From Terrimonas sp. (GTDB lineage Bacteria > Bacteroidota > Bacteroidia > Chitinophagales > Chitinophagaceae), in assembly GCF_003075435.1 (NCBI RefSeq), contig NZ_QCZJ01000001.1, forward strand, positions 186,001 to 250,000: 64,000 nucleotides of DNA. The letters are read 5' to 3'. A model generated the notes under the pieces. It was not told the DNA's origin, ran no database searches, and saw only the letters and a list, made by a program, of their open reading frames with translations. Numbering within the stretch: position 1 is the first letter of the stretch; every line of letters begins with the position of its first letter. The translations under genes were made by a program, and so were the position numbers. Below are positions 9,411 through 17,338 of this stretch, piece by piece.

Positions 9411-9558
9411 TATAATAATGAAAGCACACTGATTCCCGGTATTGCTGCTTGTTATGGTGTGCATTGTAATATAATAGCGTACAATAATATTACAGGCAAT
9501 AAAAAAAGATATAGGTATGAATTGTATTGAAGAACCATCAATTTAAAAAAACGCATTT

Positions 9559-9760
9559 TTAATATCCCGGGTTCTGTGTCAGATTCGGATCAGCATCAAT
9601 TTCAACCTGTGGTATAGGCAATATCCAACGCTGTTGTGTACAATTGGAATAATCCATTTTTACCGGATCGCTCTGTACACCATCTCTGCAGGTATACGTA
9701 TATTCATTCAATGCCTGCATAACGGTGGTGGAGCTGCCAGTGAGCCACCGATTGCAGCAC
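9559..9760 (-). pseudogene. 3' remnant of a susD/ragB-family gene
   Basis: On the minus strand, ending in TAA at 9559-9561, about 60 codons read ...MQALNEYTYTCRDG... then RWILPIPQVEIDADPN and finally LTQNPGY. This is the characteristic C-terminus of SusD/RagB outer-membrane glycan-binding lipoproteins. Upstream the similarity fades and no SusD body or SusC gene is present, so this is the tail of a deleted or decayed gene. The intact SusD in this window (23393-24925) ends differently, so the remnant is not a recent duplicate of it. The MITE-like element lies 150 bp away on the 3' side. Confidence 0.75.
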
Positions 9761-9972
9761 CCGCCTGCAACGGCTGAGCCAGGGTTACAACCATTAAGGA
9801 GTTAAGAAACATTAAGGCTAATTATCCGGCATCCCTGATTTTTCATGGTTATACAGCATATCCGAATAAATTCCATACATCATATTTGTGCATTCATGGC
9901 GACATTTTTTTTCAAATTTCCTATCTTTAGCCAGATTCAAATTAAAATAAATCTTAAAATAAATTTTTCATT
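9761..9972. other. Intergenic DNA upstream of the antiporter gene
   Basis: Between the SusD remnant and the antiporter no convincing gene is seen. A plus-strand TATCTTTA string at about 9931-9938 resembles a Bacteroidota -7 element (TAnnTTTG) for the antiporter, but no TTG was found 19-21 bp upstream, so the promoter call is weak. Confidence 0.3.
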
Positions 9973-11577
9973 TTGATCCATCACACGCTCCTGCTTATAC
10001 TGGCTTTGTTTTTTTTAATGGCTTTACTGTACATGTTAAGCCAGCGTTTAAAAATCTCTTACCCCATATTTTTAGTTATCGGCGGACTGCTCATCAGTTT
10101 TATTCCGGGCATGCCGGAGGTAAAAATTGATCCTGATCTTGTGTTCCTGATTTTCCTGCCGCCACTCTTATTTGAAGCGGCATGGTATTCTTCATGGAGC
10201 CAGCTATTAAAATGGCGGCGCTCCATATTATTATTAGGATTTGGGCTCGTAATAGCCACCTCTGCGGCAATAGCTTATTTTTCCATACACATTATTCCGG
10301 GTTTTACGCTTGCGCTGGGCTTTTTACTGGGCGGGATTATTTCACCTCCCGACGCGGTTGCAGCAACTTCTGTATTAAAAGGTATGCAGGTGCCTAAACG
10401 CGGACTTACTATACTGGAAGGAGAAAGCCTGGTAAACGATGCCGCTTCACTTACTATTTTCCGCTTTGCTATTGCAGCGGTGCTTACGGGTGAGTTTGTA
10501 TTTCAAAAAGCCGCGGTTGAGTTTATGGTATTATCCGTAATGGGCGTTTTTGTGGGGTTGGTAATAGCGCATATCCTTTACCTGGTGATGCGCTATTGGG
10601 TTAAAGCATCAAGTATTACAACGCCGATGACGCTCATTGCGCCTTACCTGATGTATGTGGTGGCAGAGCAGTTTGAATGGTCTGGTGTGTTATCTGTAGT
10701 AAGCGGCGGTTTGTTTCTCTCTTTCCGTTCAAGCGACTTCCTGAACTTTAATACCAGGATGCAAACCAAAGAAGTATGGGCGACCGTTGGCTTTCTGCTG
10801 AACGGTTTTGTATTTATATTAATAGGACTGGAACTGCCTGTAATCATTAATGGATTGGGAGAATACTCTTTAAAGCAAGCTATATACTATGCACTGCTGA
10901 TCAGTTTAATGGTAATTGTAATAAGGATTGTTCTGGTATATATTTCCGCTTTTTTACCCAGGTGGCTGAGCCCCACCCTTCGTGAAAAAGAAAAAAGCCC
11001 TGGTACAAAACTTCCGTTCATTATTGGCTGGGCAGGAATGCGTGGGGTGGTTTCTCTTGCGTCGGCCCTGGCTATTCCATTAGTATTAAATAACGGCGAT
11101 GAGTTTCCGCACCGTAACCTTATACTATTTATTACGTTTGTCGTAATACTGGTAACGCTCGTTTTCCAGGGGCTTACCCTGCCATTATTTATTAAGCTGC
11201 TGAAAGTGGAAGAAATTGATGAGCATATACCGGAAGAAGAGCAAATGGAAGCCATAAGGCTTGCGCTGAGTAAAAAACAGATAGAATACCTCGACTCGAA
11301 GTATATATATGAAATGGAGCAATACGAAACCATCGCGCATATAAAAGAATTGCTGGTAAGCAATATTACAGCTGTTGAAGACAGCCTGAGTGGGGAAGGC
11401 AAAAAAGAAAACTTAAGCACACTCCGGGGGTTACAACGTAAAATAATGCTTGAACTGGTAGCATTGCGCAGGGAAGGCTTAAACCGTTTCAGGCTGGAAC
11501 ACAAATATGATGATGAAGTGATCAGGATCATGGAGAACAACCTTGATCTTGAAGAAGCGAGATTGCATAAGTATTAG
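9973..11577 (+). CDS. CPA1-family Na+/H+ antiporter
   Basis: A 534-residue inner-membrane cation/proton antiporter of the CPA1 (NhaP/NHE-like) group, expected to exchange cytoplasmic Na+ (or K+) for protons. About 11-12 hydrophobic segments fill residues 1-400. Conserved motifs include SPPDAVAATSV at about residue 124, EGESLVNDAASL at about 148 (the ND pair is the ion-binding motif) and GWAGMRGVVSLASALAIP at about 350. A charged cytoplasmic tail (about 410-534) is rich in Glu, Lys and Arg and probably helical. Translation appears to start at TTG 9973, as no ATG gives a full first membrane helix. It stands alone, flanked by decayed genes. Confidence 0.92.
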   Translation: MIHHTLLLILALFFLMALLYMLSQRLKISYPIFLVIGGLLISFIPGMPEVKIDPDLVFLIFLPPLLFEAAWYSSWSQLLKWRRSILLLGFGLVIATSAAIAYFSIHIIPGFTLALGFLLGGIISPPDAVAATSVLKGMQVPKRGLTILEGESLVNDAASLTIFRFAIAAVLTGEFVFQKAAVEFMVLSVMGVFVGLVIAHILYLVMRYWVKASSITTPMTLIAPYLMYVVAEQFEWSGVLSVVSGGLFLSFRSSDFLNFNTRMQTKEVWATVGFLLNGFVFILIGLELPVIINGLGEYSLKQAIYYALLISLMVIVIRIVLVYISAFLPRWLSPTLREKEKSPGTKLPFIIGWAGMRGVVSLASALAIPLVLNNGDEFPHRNLILFITFVVILVTLVFQGLTLPLFIKLLKVEEIDEHIPEEEQMEAIRLALSKKQIEYLDSKYIYEMEQYETIAHIKELLVSNITAVEDSLSGEGKKENLSTLRGLQRKIMLELVALRREGLNRFRLEHKYDDEVIRIMENNLDLEEARLHKY

Positions 11578-11596
11578 TGATAAATATTGGACCAGA

Positions 11597-12268
11597 CTAT
11601 TGAAATCTGCAGTTAATGAAAGGAATAACACGACGGCCGATACGGTTAAACAAACCTATCTGAACTACGTTTCCCTGCCGGCAATTATTGATTAATGCAA
11701 TCATAAGACCATTTCCTCTTTGAACATTGTTAGAAAAACCTCCAATTAAAATACCATTAAATTTATACAGAGAATTGATCAGCCCGCTAAGATGTACACC
11801 ATTTGAAATATAGTTTGCAGATGATAGCCCATTTATAAAGACACCATTATTCACGCTTTCTACGGCAATGCCGCCAATACTCACAGATAAACCATTTATA
11901 ATAGTACTATACTTCGTATAATCAGTTTCGTTTTTATCACTTTCGTTAGAAAAAAAAGTTGATCACTGACCTGAACTATCTTTAACTCCAACCAGTCCGT
12001 ACATCATTCCCCAAAGTCCTCCAATGATCCCCAATGGACTGACTTCAAGGTTAATGCCATTTATATTAATATATCCTTCTTTCTCAAAGTCAAATGCAGG
12101 AGTAATTCCTACAGCAAGCGCTTTTATTTTTGTGTGTTTATTTACCGGGGCAAGTCCAATCCATTTCTTTACAACAGTATCCGGCACTTTTTCATATTGG
12201 GCACAGGCAGAAGAAAAAATAAGTAGTGATATGAGCAAAAGGCAGAAACATAAATAAATTTCTTTCAT
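11597..12268 (-). pseudogene. LA_2272-like surface-repeat protein, interrupted by in-frame TGA
   Basis: Two minus-strand ORFs (12268-11963 and, downstream, 11884-11597) lie in the same reading frame, separated only by TGA at 11963-11965; no frameshift is needed. Read through, the product is about 223 residues: signal peptide ending SSACAQ, then YININGINLEVSPLGIIGG, and after the stop a run of glycine-rich units (INGLSVSIGG, NGVFINGLS, SNGVHLSGLIN, NGILIGGFSNN, GNVVQIGLFN) ending RRVIPFINC. The N-G-x-x-I/L-x-G rhythm recalls LA_2272-type surface-repeat proteins of Bacteroidota and Leptospira. A nonsense mutation is the simplest reading; readthrough is possible but unsupported. Downstream codons remain in frame with no further stops, so the loss is recent or the part is still used. 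Confidence 0.7.
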
Positions 12269-12296
12269 GAGGTCAAATTTACTCGTAATTATATAA

Positions 12297-12314
12297 AGCT
12301 GCTTTAAAGCAGCT
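12297..12314. promoter_or_regulatory. Perfect 18-bp palindrome (AGCTGCTTTAAAGCAGCT)
   Basis: A perfect dyad lies between the divergent surface-repeat gene and the methyltransferase stump. On the minus strand it sits where a -33 element would be relative to a TAAATTTG string at 12274-12281. It could be an operator, or a short cruciform with no role. The TAAATTTG string is only about 6 bp from the ATG at 12268, so the promoter reading would imply a near-leaderless mRNA. Confidence 0.4.
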
Positions 12315-12321
12315 CCCGAAA

Positions 12322-12540
12322 ATGATTATACATTTTTTGCCGCAGGTTTTTGAACTGCTTGGCAAAGGCATTGACTGGAAAACAGCGCATGAAGCTTATT
12401 TTAATGATAAGTATATTCCTATTCACCCTGCGCAGGGCGCATTTATTTATTTGCAGGCAAGAGCGTTAAATGCCAGGCATATTCTGGAATTTGGGACTTC
12501 TTATGGCGTTTCAACTACTATTATGTCACTAAGGTTTTAA
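12322..12540 (+). pseudogene. 5' stump of a class I SAM-dependent methyltransferase
   Basis: The 72 codons from ATG 12322 give an N-terminal helical region (FELLGKGIDWKTAHEAYF) and then ARHILEFGTSYGVSTTIMS, a recognisable methyltransferase motif I (E/D-x-G-x-x-x-G), before a TAA at 12538-12540. The rest of the Rossmann domain is missing: the 95 bp to the next gene show no continuation in any frame. The gene therefore appears truncated by a 3' deletion, like its decayed neighbour upstream. A substrate cannot be assigned. Confidence 0.65.
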
Positions 12541-12635
12541 AAACGGGTTTCTGTAATTTTATCCGGATAAGTTTCCATAAAAGCTATATAATGCCGAAAA
12601 GATATACCTGACTTAAAGGGAAAACATCATTATTT

Positions 12636-13091
12636 ATGACAACTTTTAAAAGAACCAATTCAGGCGATATTGATTTTCAAAACCTGGTTGTATTGCTGGA
12701 TAAAGATCTTGCAATAAGAGATGGAGCTGATCATGCATTTTATAACCAGTTTAATAAAATTGATATGATCCGCAATGTCATCGTTTACTATGCAAAAGAT
12801 AAGCCGGTTGGCTGCGGAGCATTTAAGCAATACGATGACACCTCTGTTGAAATAAAGAGAATGTATGTATTACCGGAATATCGCGGGCAATCTGTTGGGC
12901 TGTATATTGTAAATGAACTTGAACAATGGGCAAAGGAACTGCATTACACTGCATGTGTGCTTGAAACGGGTAAGCGGCAGCCGGAAGCAATCCGTTTATA
13001 CCAAAAAGCAGGATATATACAGATAGAAAACTTTGGACAGTATAAAAACGTAGAGAACAGTGTATGCATGAAAAAAATATTACCATATTAA
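12636..13091 (+). CDS. GNAT-family N-acetyltransferase
   Basis: A 151-residue acetyltransferase of the GNAT superfamily, transferring an acetyl group from acetyl-CoA to an amine. The acetyl-CoA-binding motif A is seen as KRMYVLPEYRGQSVGLYIVN (about residues 74-93), followed by ELEQWAKEL and the C-terminal ETGKRQPEAIRLYQKAGY block typical of small bacterial members. The acceptor substrate cannot be predicted. The gene precedes the pentapeptide-repeat gene by 16 bp on the same strand, so the two are likely co-transcribed. Confidence 0.9.
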   Translation: MTTFKRTNSGDIDFQNLVVLLDKDLAIRDGADHAFYNQFNKIDMIRNVIVYYAKDKPVGCGAFKQYDDTSVEIKRMYVLPEYRGQSVGLYIVNELEQWAKELHYTACVLETGKRQPEAIRLYQKAGYIQIENFGQYKNVENSVCMKKILPY

Positions 13092-13107
13092 AAACACCGT
13101 AACCATT

Positions 13108-13683
13108 ATGGAAAGAATTTTTATAGAAGACCAGGATTTTGACAGCAGGAATATGGCTGACTTTAAATGGGGTTATATTACTTATGATCATTGCGCTTTT
13201 ACAGACTGCGACCTTTCAAATACTGATTTATCCTCCATCCATTTTATGGATTGCCGGTTTACCGCCTGTAATATCAGCAATGCGAAGCTTCAAAAAACCG
13301 CATTCAGAAATGTCTACTTTAAAGATTGCAAAATGATGGGTTTGCTCTTTGATGATTGTGATGATTTTCTTTTTGAGGCAGGTTTCGAAGGTTGCGTCTT
13401 AAATTTCTCGTCATTTGCCAGGCGCAAAATGAAAAACACAAGATTTGATAACTGCACGCTTAGCGAGGTAAATTTTACGCTGGCTGATCTTACCAGCGCT
13501 ATTTTCGAAAAATGTGACCTTACAGGAGCAAGGTTTGAAAACACCAGCCTGGAAAAAGCAGATTTCAGGACAGCATACAATTATAGCATTAACCCGGAAG
13601 CAAATAAATTGAAAAAGGCGAAGTTTTCCCTGGAGGGTTTACCGGGCTTGCTTGAGAAATATGGTATAGTAATAGAAATATAG
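13108..13683 (+). CDS. Pentapeptide-repeat protein
   Basis: 191 residues made largely of five-residue repeats with the A/C-(D/N)-(L/F)-x-x rhythm (CDLSNTDLSS, CRFTACNISNAKL, CDLTGARFENTSLEKADF), which fold as a right-handed quadrilateral beta-helix. Some family members mimic DNA and protect gyrase (Qnr/MfpA type), many have no known role. The N-terminal MERIFIEDQDFD and the loop-poor repeats resemble Qnr-like proteins in outline only, so no resistance function is claimed. It follows the GNAT gene closely. The repeat assignment is clear; the role is unknown. Confidence 0.88.
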   Translation: MERIFIEDQDFDSRNMADFKWGYITYDHCAFTDCDLSNTDLSSIHFMDCRFTACNISNAKLQKTAFRNVYFKDCKMMGLLFDDCDDFLFEAGFEGCVLNFSSFARRKMKNTRFDNCTLSEVNFTLADLTSAIFEKCDLTGARFENTSLEKADFRTAYNYSINPEANKLKKAKFSLEGLPGLLEKYGIVIEI

Positions 13684-14038
13684 TCTTCCTTCCCTGGTAT
13701 TTTTTCGGGGCTTGTAGTATTATCCATTACAAAACAATAATAACACGTACTATTTTCCAGAATGTAATAGCATCGTTTCTTTGTATCGCTGATTTGATCG
13801 ACACCGCCCCCCGATCTCTGATCCCAAACCCTGAAAGTAGATTATTTGTGTGTTTGAATAAAGAAACAGCAAAAGCCCCTGAACTTTTTTAACCTTAAAC
13901 CCATTTTGCTGTTTCTTTTTTTTAAGCTATGAGCAGTCAGCTATCAGCAACTGCAAACCTATAAGGTTTTTCTGAAACCTGTAACCAGTAACTCTTACTA
14001 CTTACCACTCATTACTTATCCCCTTCTCTCTTTTCCTC
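13684..14038. other. Gene-free region with hairpin and word-like repeats
   Basis: About 355 bp without an ORF of interest. It contains the inverted repeat at 13861-13923 and, from about 13926 to 14025, a low-complexity string of permuted short words (AGCTATCAGC, AACCTGTAACCAGTAAC, ACTTACCACTCATTACTT) of a kind that recurs in other gaps of this window (about 16312, 41790 and 61445). Confidence 0.6.
13861..13923 (+). terminator. Probable intrinsic terminator after the pentapeptide gene
   Basis: AAGAAACAGCAAAA (13861-13874) pairs perfectly with TTTTGCTGTTTCTT (13904-13917), giving a 14-bp stem with a 29-nt loop, and is followed by a T-run to 13923. The long loop is unusual for a terminator, so a structured small RNA is an alternative. 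Confidence 0.5.
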
Positions 14039-14046
14039 TACCTTTG
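14039..14046 (+). promoter_or_regulatory. Bacteroidota-type -7 element before map
   Basis: TACCTTTG matches TAnnTTTG and lies 17 bp before the map ATG. No TTG is visible 19-21 bp upstream, so only the -7 half is supported. Confidence 0.4.
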
Positions 14047-14063
14047 CGCACAAATACAAAAAC

Positions 14064-14822
14064 ATGTCAATTACCACAGCGGCAGAACTTGATGGAATGA
14101 AAAAAATAAGTGAAGTTGTTGCAAACACACTTAAAGCAATGCGGGAATATGCAAAACCCGGTATGAGCACACTGGAGCTGGATGAATTTGGCGGCAGGCT
14201 TCTTCAGCAAAATGGCGCTAAGTCAGCACCCAGGTCTACTTACAATTTTCCCGGATGGACATGCATAAGCATTAATAATGAAATCGCCCATGGCGTACCT
14301 TCCGCTGAAAAAATTTTAAAAGAGGGCGACCTCATTAATATTGATGTATCGGCGGAATTAAATGGCTTCTGGTCTGATAATGGCGGCTCATTCATTATTG
14401 GAAATGATATTAACGGATTTCAAAAGCTGATCAATACTTCCAAACAGATTTTGCAATCTTCCATCAACAGGATCAAAGGTGGCGTTCGCATATCAGAAAT
14501 AGGCTTATTCATCGAAACACAGGCTAAAAAATCAGGATTCAGGGTTATTAAAAACCTCACAGGGCATGGCATTGGCAGAAGCCTTCATGAAGCGCCTGAA
14601 GAAATAGCTAATTTTTGTGACCGCTTCAATCATACAAGATTCAGGAAAAATTCGGTGGTGGCCATTGAAACATTTATCTCCACGAGCTCTACCATGGCAG
14701 AAACCGGCGCTGACGGATGGACACTCACCGGCAACAGGGGTGGCTTTGTAGCCCAGCACGAGCATACTATTGTTATAACAGATGATAAGCCCATCATCCT
14801 TACCATAGAGAATGGTATTTGA
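14064..14822 (+). CDS. map: Type I methionine aminopeptidase
   Basis: Removes the initiator methionine from nascent proteins in the cytoplasm, using two divalent metal ions. At 252 residues it is the normal type I length. All five metal ligands are present: Asp94 (INIDV), Asp105 (WSDNGG), His168 (TGHGIG), Glu202 (AIETF) and Glu233 (AQHEHTI), plus His76 in the EIAHGVPS substrate loop. There is no N-terminal zinc-finger extension. It stands apart from the ribosomal-protein operon where the housekeeping map usually lies, so this may be a second copy; the window cannot show that. A TACCTTTG -7 box precedes it. Confidence 0.93.
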   Translation: MSITTAAELDGMKKISEVVANTLKAMREYAKPGMSTLELDEFGGRLLQQNGAKSAPRSTYNFPGWTCISINNEIAHGVPSAEKILKEGDLINIDVSAELNGFWSDNGGSFIIGNDINGFQKLINTSKQILQSSINRIKGGVRISEIGLFIETQAKKSGFRVIKNLTGHGIGRSLHEAPEEIANFCDRFNHTRFRKNSVVAIETFISTSSTMAETGADGWTLTGNRGGFVAQHEHTIVITDDKPIILTIENGI

Positions 14823-14921
14823 AATTAGGAATTTGAGATTTGACAGAACCATTACCTGGTGCAGGGATGCAGTTTCTCCGGAACGTTTTATCCAATCTCA
14901 AATTTCAAATCCTCCGGTTTA

Positions 14922-15539
14922 TTATTTCTTGCTTTTCACATTCGGCGCATTATCCTTCCACCTCCATAAATGCAGGCAGGCATAGGTTCTGTAAGGGCTC
15001 CAGCGGTTTGATATTTTCAATAATGATTCCCTGAATTTCTTTTTATCCGTTCTGTCTAATTTATACAGGTTGATCATCGCGTTCTGTATGCCCAGGTCGT
15101 CAATAGAAAATATATCTTCCCTGCCCAAAGCAAACATCAAAAGCATTTCCACCGTCCACCTCCCAACACCTTTTATCTGTGTAAGATATGTGATCACTGC
15201 TTCGTTATCCATCTTATTTAACTTCTTAAAATCCATGCCCTGCTCCAGCTCAAACTGCGCCACGTTTTTTACATAGCTCACTTTAGCATTCGAAAGCCCA
15301 ATGCTGCGCAATGTTTCAGATGCTGTATCCAGTATTTGCTGAGCAGTTGGCGCTTCCCCGTTATACAGGTTAAGAAACCGTTGATATATTACATCAGCCA
15401 CTTTGGTTGATAATTGCTGGCTCATGATAGAAGCACAGAGATAGATACAGATATTTTTCCGTTTTACTAATTTATGCGACTTACCTTCTAATAACTTATT
15501 TAATTTTTTATCCTTCGAGAGATGATTGATATAGTGCAT
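14922..15539 (-). CDS. DNA-3-methyladenine glycosylase II (AlkA-like, HhH-GPD)
   Basis: A base-excision repair glycosylase that removes alkylated purines. The 205-residue protein lacks the N-terminal beta domain of E. coli AlkA and consists of the HhH-GPD core: ICIYLCASIMSQQLSTKVA at about 30-48, the hairpin-helix-hairpin LTQIKGVGRWTVEM at about 119-132, and FSIDDLGIQ at about 144-152, which holds the catalytic Asp (147 or 148). No iron-sulfur cysteine cluster follows, unlike the Nth/MutY branch. It converges with map and is divergent from mnmD, with 41 bp between the two starts. Confidence 0.9.
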   Translation of the reverse strand: MHYINHLSKDKKLNKLLEGKSHKLVKRKNICIYLCASIMSQQLSTKVADVIYQRFLNLYNGEAPTAQQILDTASETLRSIGLSNAKVSYVKNVAQFELEQGMDFKKLNKMDNEAVITYLTQIKGVGRWTVEMLLMFALGREDIFSIDDLGIQNAMINLYKLDRTDKKKFRESLLKISNRWSPYRTYACLHLWRWKDNAPNVKSKK

Positions 15540-15580
15540 AAAACTTAGCTTAGTAATCGCTAAAATAGGTATTGATTTTG

Positions 15581-16237
15581 ATGAAGCGGAAAATCATTAT
15601 TACCAAAGATGGCTCACATACCATTGCCATTCCGGAGATGGATGTTACTTATCATTCTGTACATGGCGCCATACAGGAATCAAAACATATATTTATTCAG
15701 GCAGGGCTTCTTGCTACGCATCAATCAACCATTAATATCCTCGAAATAGGTTTTGGGAGCGGGTTAAACGCGATACTTACATTTGCGGAAGCCGGAGAAA
15801 AAAACATATACTATACTGCCATAGAACCATATCCATTATCTGTTGAAGAAGCAGCCGCATTAAACTATTGCAAACAATCAGGCAAACCCGGGTTAGAAAA
15901 ATATTTTATGCAAATGCATTCCTGCACCTGGGAGCAGCCGGTTGCTGTTTCTCCCCTGTTTACCTTACTTAAAATAAAACAGCCCTTACAGCAATTTCAA
16001 TCTGCAACAAGGTTTCACCTGGTATATTTTGACCCCTTTGCACCGGCAGCCCAACCTGAATTATGGACAGAAGAAATATTCCGGAAAATATTTATATACA
16101 TGTCACCGCAGGGCAGATTGCTTACCTATTGCAGCAAGGGGGATGTGAGGAGGGCAATGATCTCAGCTGGATTTGCAGTAAAAAAACTGCCCGGGCCACC
16201 GGGAAAAAGAGAAATTTTATCAGCAGAAAAAGTATAA
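15581..16237 (+). CDS. mnmD: tRNA 5-methylaminomethyl-2-thiouridine methyltransferase MnmD
   Basis: Predicted to catalyse the last SAM-dependent methylation of the wobble uridine 34 modification (nm5s2U to mnm5s2U). It is the stand-alone MnmD domain: E. coli MnmC fuses it to an FAD oxidase domain, absent here as is usual in Bacteroidota. Motif I is EIGFGSGLNA at about residue 55; FDPFAPAAQPELWTEEIF at about 149 is the family signature; the C-terminus ends GPPGKREIL. ATG 15581 is chosen over TTG 15572, giving 218 residues. Divergent from the glycosylase gene. Confidence 0.88.
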   Translation: MKRKIIITKDGSHTIAIPEMDVTYHSVHGAIQESKHIFIQAGLLATHQSTINILEIGFGSGLNAILTFAEAGEKNIYYTAIEPYPLSVEEAAALNYCKQSGKPGLEKYFMQMHSCTWEQPVAVSPLFTLLKIKQPLQQFQSATRFHLVYFDPFAPAAQPELWTEEIFRKIFIYMSPQGRLLTYCSKGDVRRAMISAGFAVKKLPGPPGKREILSAEKV

Positions 16238-16361
16238 TAAGATGCCTTCCTTCTCATAGATATCATTAACTTTAGCCGTATAAGCTATTGCTGTAATGCT
16301 ATTTCTTTAAATATTCACCATTGACTATTCACTATTCACACAATTCACAAGAACCAGCCAT

Positions 16362-17237
16362 ATGAATCAATTATCCCGTCGTAATTTTTTACAACAGCTC
16401 ACTTTAGCCGGAATAGGCATATCAACATCAGGAATATTAAGCAGCTATTCAGCAGCGCCTGCAGGTATGCGCCTTGGTTTGGTAACCTACCAATGGGGCA
16501 AAGACTGGGATTTACCAACGCTTATAGCCAATTGCGAAAAAACAGGATTGCTTGCAGTTGAGCTGCGCACGCAACATGCACATAAAGTAGAAAGTAATTT
16601 ATCGAAGAAAGAAAGAGAAGAAGTGAAGAAGCGGTTTGCAGACAGCAAAGTTACCTGCCTGGGTTATGGTTCTAATTTCGAATATCATAGTCCTGACACG
16701 GCTATACTGAAGAAAAATATTGAAGACACCAAAACATATATTCAGCTTTGCAAAGATATTGGTGCTACAGGCATTAAAATAAAACCAAACGACCTGCCGG
16801 ATGCTGTGCCCAGGGAAAAAACGATCGCCCAGATAGCGGCTTCCTTTAATGAAGTAGGAAAATTTGCCCGGAACCTCGGGCAACTGGTTAGAGTTGAAGT
16901 GCATGGCAGGCATACACAGGAATTACCAAATATGAAAGCTATATTTGACCAGGTAACCGAGCCGAATGTAAAAATTTGCTGGAACTGTAATGATGAAGAT
17001 CTGCTGGCGCCGGGGCTGGAAGCGAATTTCGATTCCGTAAAAAAATGGTTTGGAGATACGGTGCATGTTCGTGAGTTGAATGTAGGCAATTACCCTTACC
17101 AGCAACTGATGAATTTATTTAAAGACATTAATTATAAAGGCTGGATTTTACTGGAAGCCAGAACCGAACCCACAGACAGGGTAGCCGCTATGAAAGAGCA
17201 GTTAGAAGTGTTTAATAAGATGATTTCGGATATTTAG
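16362..17237 (+). CDS. Tat-exported sugar phosphate isomerase/epimerase-like TIM-barrel protein
   Basis: A 291-residue protein with a twin-arginine signal (SRRNFLQQLTLAGIG, residues 5-19) and an AP-endonuclease-2/xylose-isomerase-like TIM barrel: MRLGLVTYQWGKDW, LLAVELRTQHAH, GATGIKIKPNDLP, VRVEVHGRH, VKICWNCNDED and a C-terminal GWILLEARTEP. Metal-binding Glu, His and Asp residues at the strand ends fit the fold. Periplasmic members in Bacteroidota are found with Gfo/Idh/MocA oxidoreductases and are proposed to process oxidised sugars (epimerase, isomerase or 3-keto-glycoside lyase). It is followed by a Tat-exported Gfo/Idh/MocA gene on the same strand. The exact reaction is unknown. Confidence 0.88.
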   Translation: MNQLSRRNFLQQLTLAGIGISTSGILSSYSAAPAGMRLGLVTYQWGKDWDLPTLIANCEKTGLLAVELRTQHAHKVESNLSKKEREEVKKRFADSKVTCLGYGSNFEYHSPDTAILKKNIEDTKTYIQLCKDIGATGIKIKPNDLPDAVPREKTIAQIAASFNEVGKFARNLGQLVRVEVHGRHTQELPNMKAIFDQVTEPNVKICWNCNDEDLLAPGLEANFDSVKKWFGDTVHVRELNVGNYPYQQLMNLFKDINYKGWILLEARTEPTDRVAAMKEQLEVFNKMISDI

Positions 17238-17238
17238 T

Positions 17239-17296
17239 TTGTTGTTTGTAGTTTGAAAACCATAAACAACAAACCACAAACTATAAACCATATATA
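17239..17296. repeat. Short hairpin-forming intergenic repeat (TATAGTTTG family)
   Basis: Words such as GTTTGTAGTTTG and AAACCACAAACTATAAACC form an imperfect inverted repeat. A related string with the same words lies at 36225-36328. Its place after a stop codon suggests a 3'-UTR structure, but there is no T-run to support a terminator. Confidence 0.5.
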
Positions 17297-17338
17297 TTAA
17301 TAACGATTTTTTTGCACACAAAAAACATACATTAACAT

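Noticed and set aside
9210-9464. Minus-strand ORF of 84 codons across the MITE-like element
   Set aside because: It arises from the hairpin-rich element, includes the terminal inverted repeat, and has no protein-like family pattern.
10887-11540. Minus-strand ORF of 217 codons opposite the antiporter gene
   Set aside because: Ser- and Ile-rich shadow of a long membrane-protein gene; the plus-strand antiporter has clear motifs over the same bases.
11963-11965. Selenocysteine insertion at the in-frame TGA
   Set aside because: The family has no redox Cys or Sec at this place, no SECIS-like hairpin was recognised directly after it, and no selenium genes are in the window.
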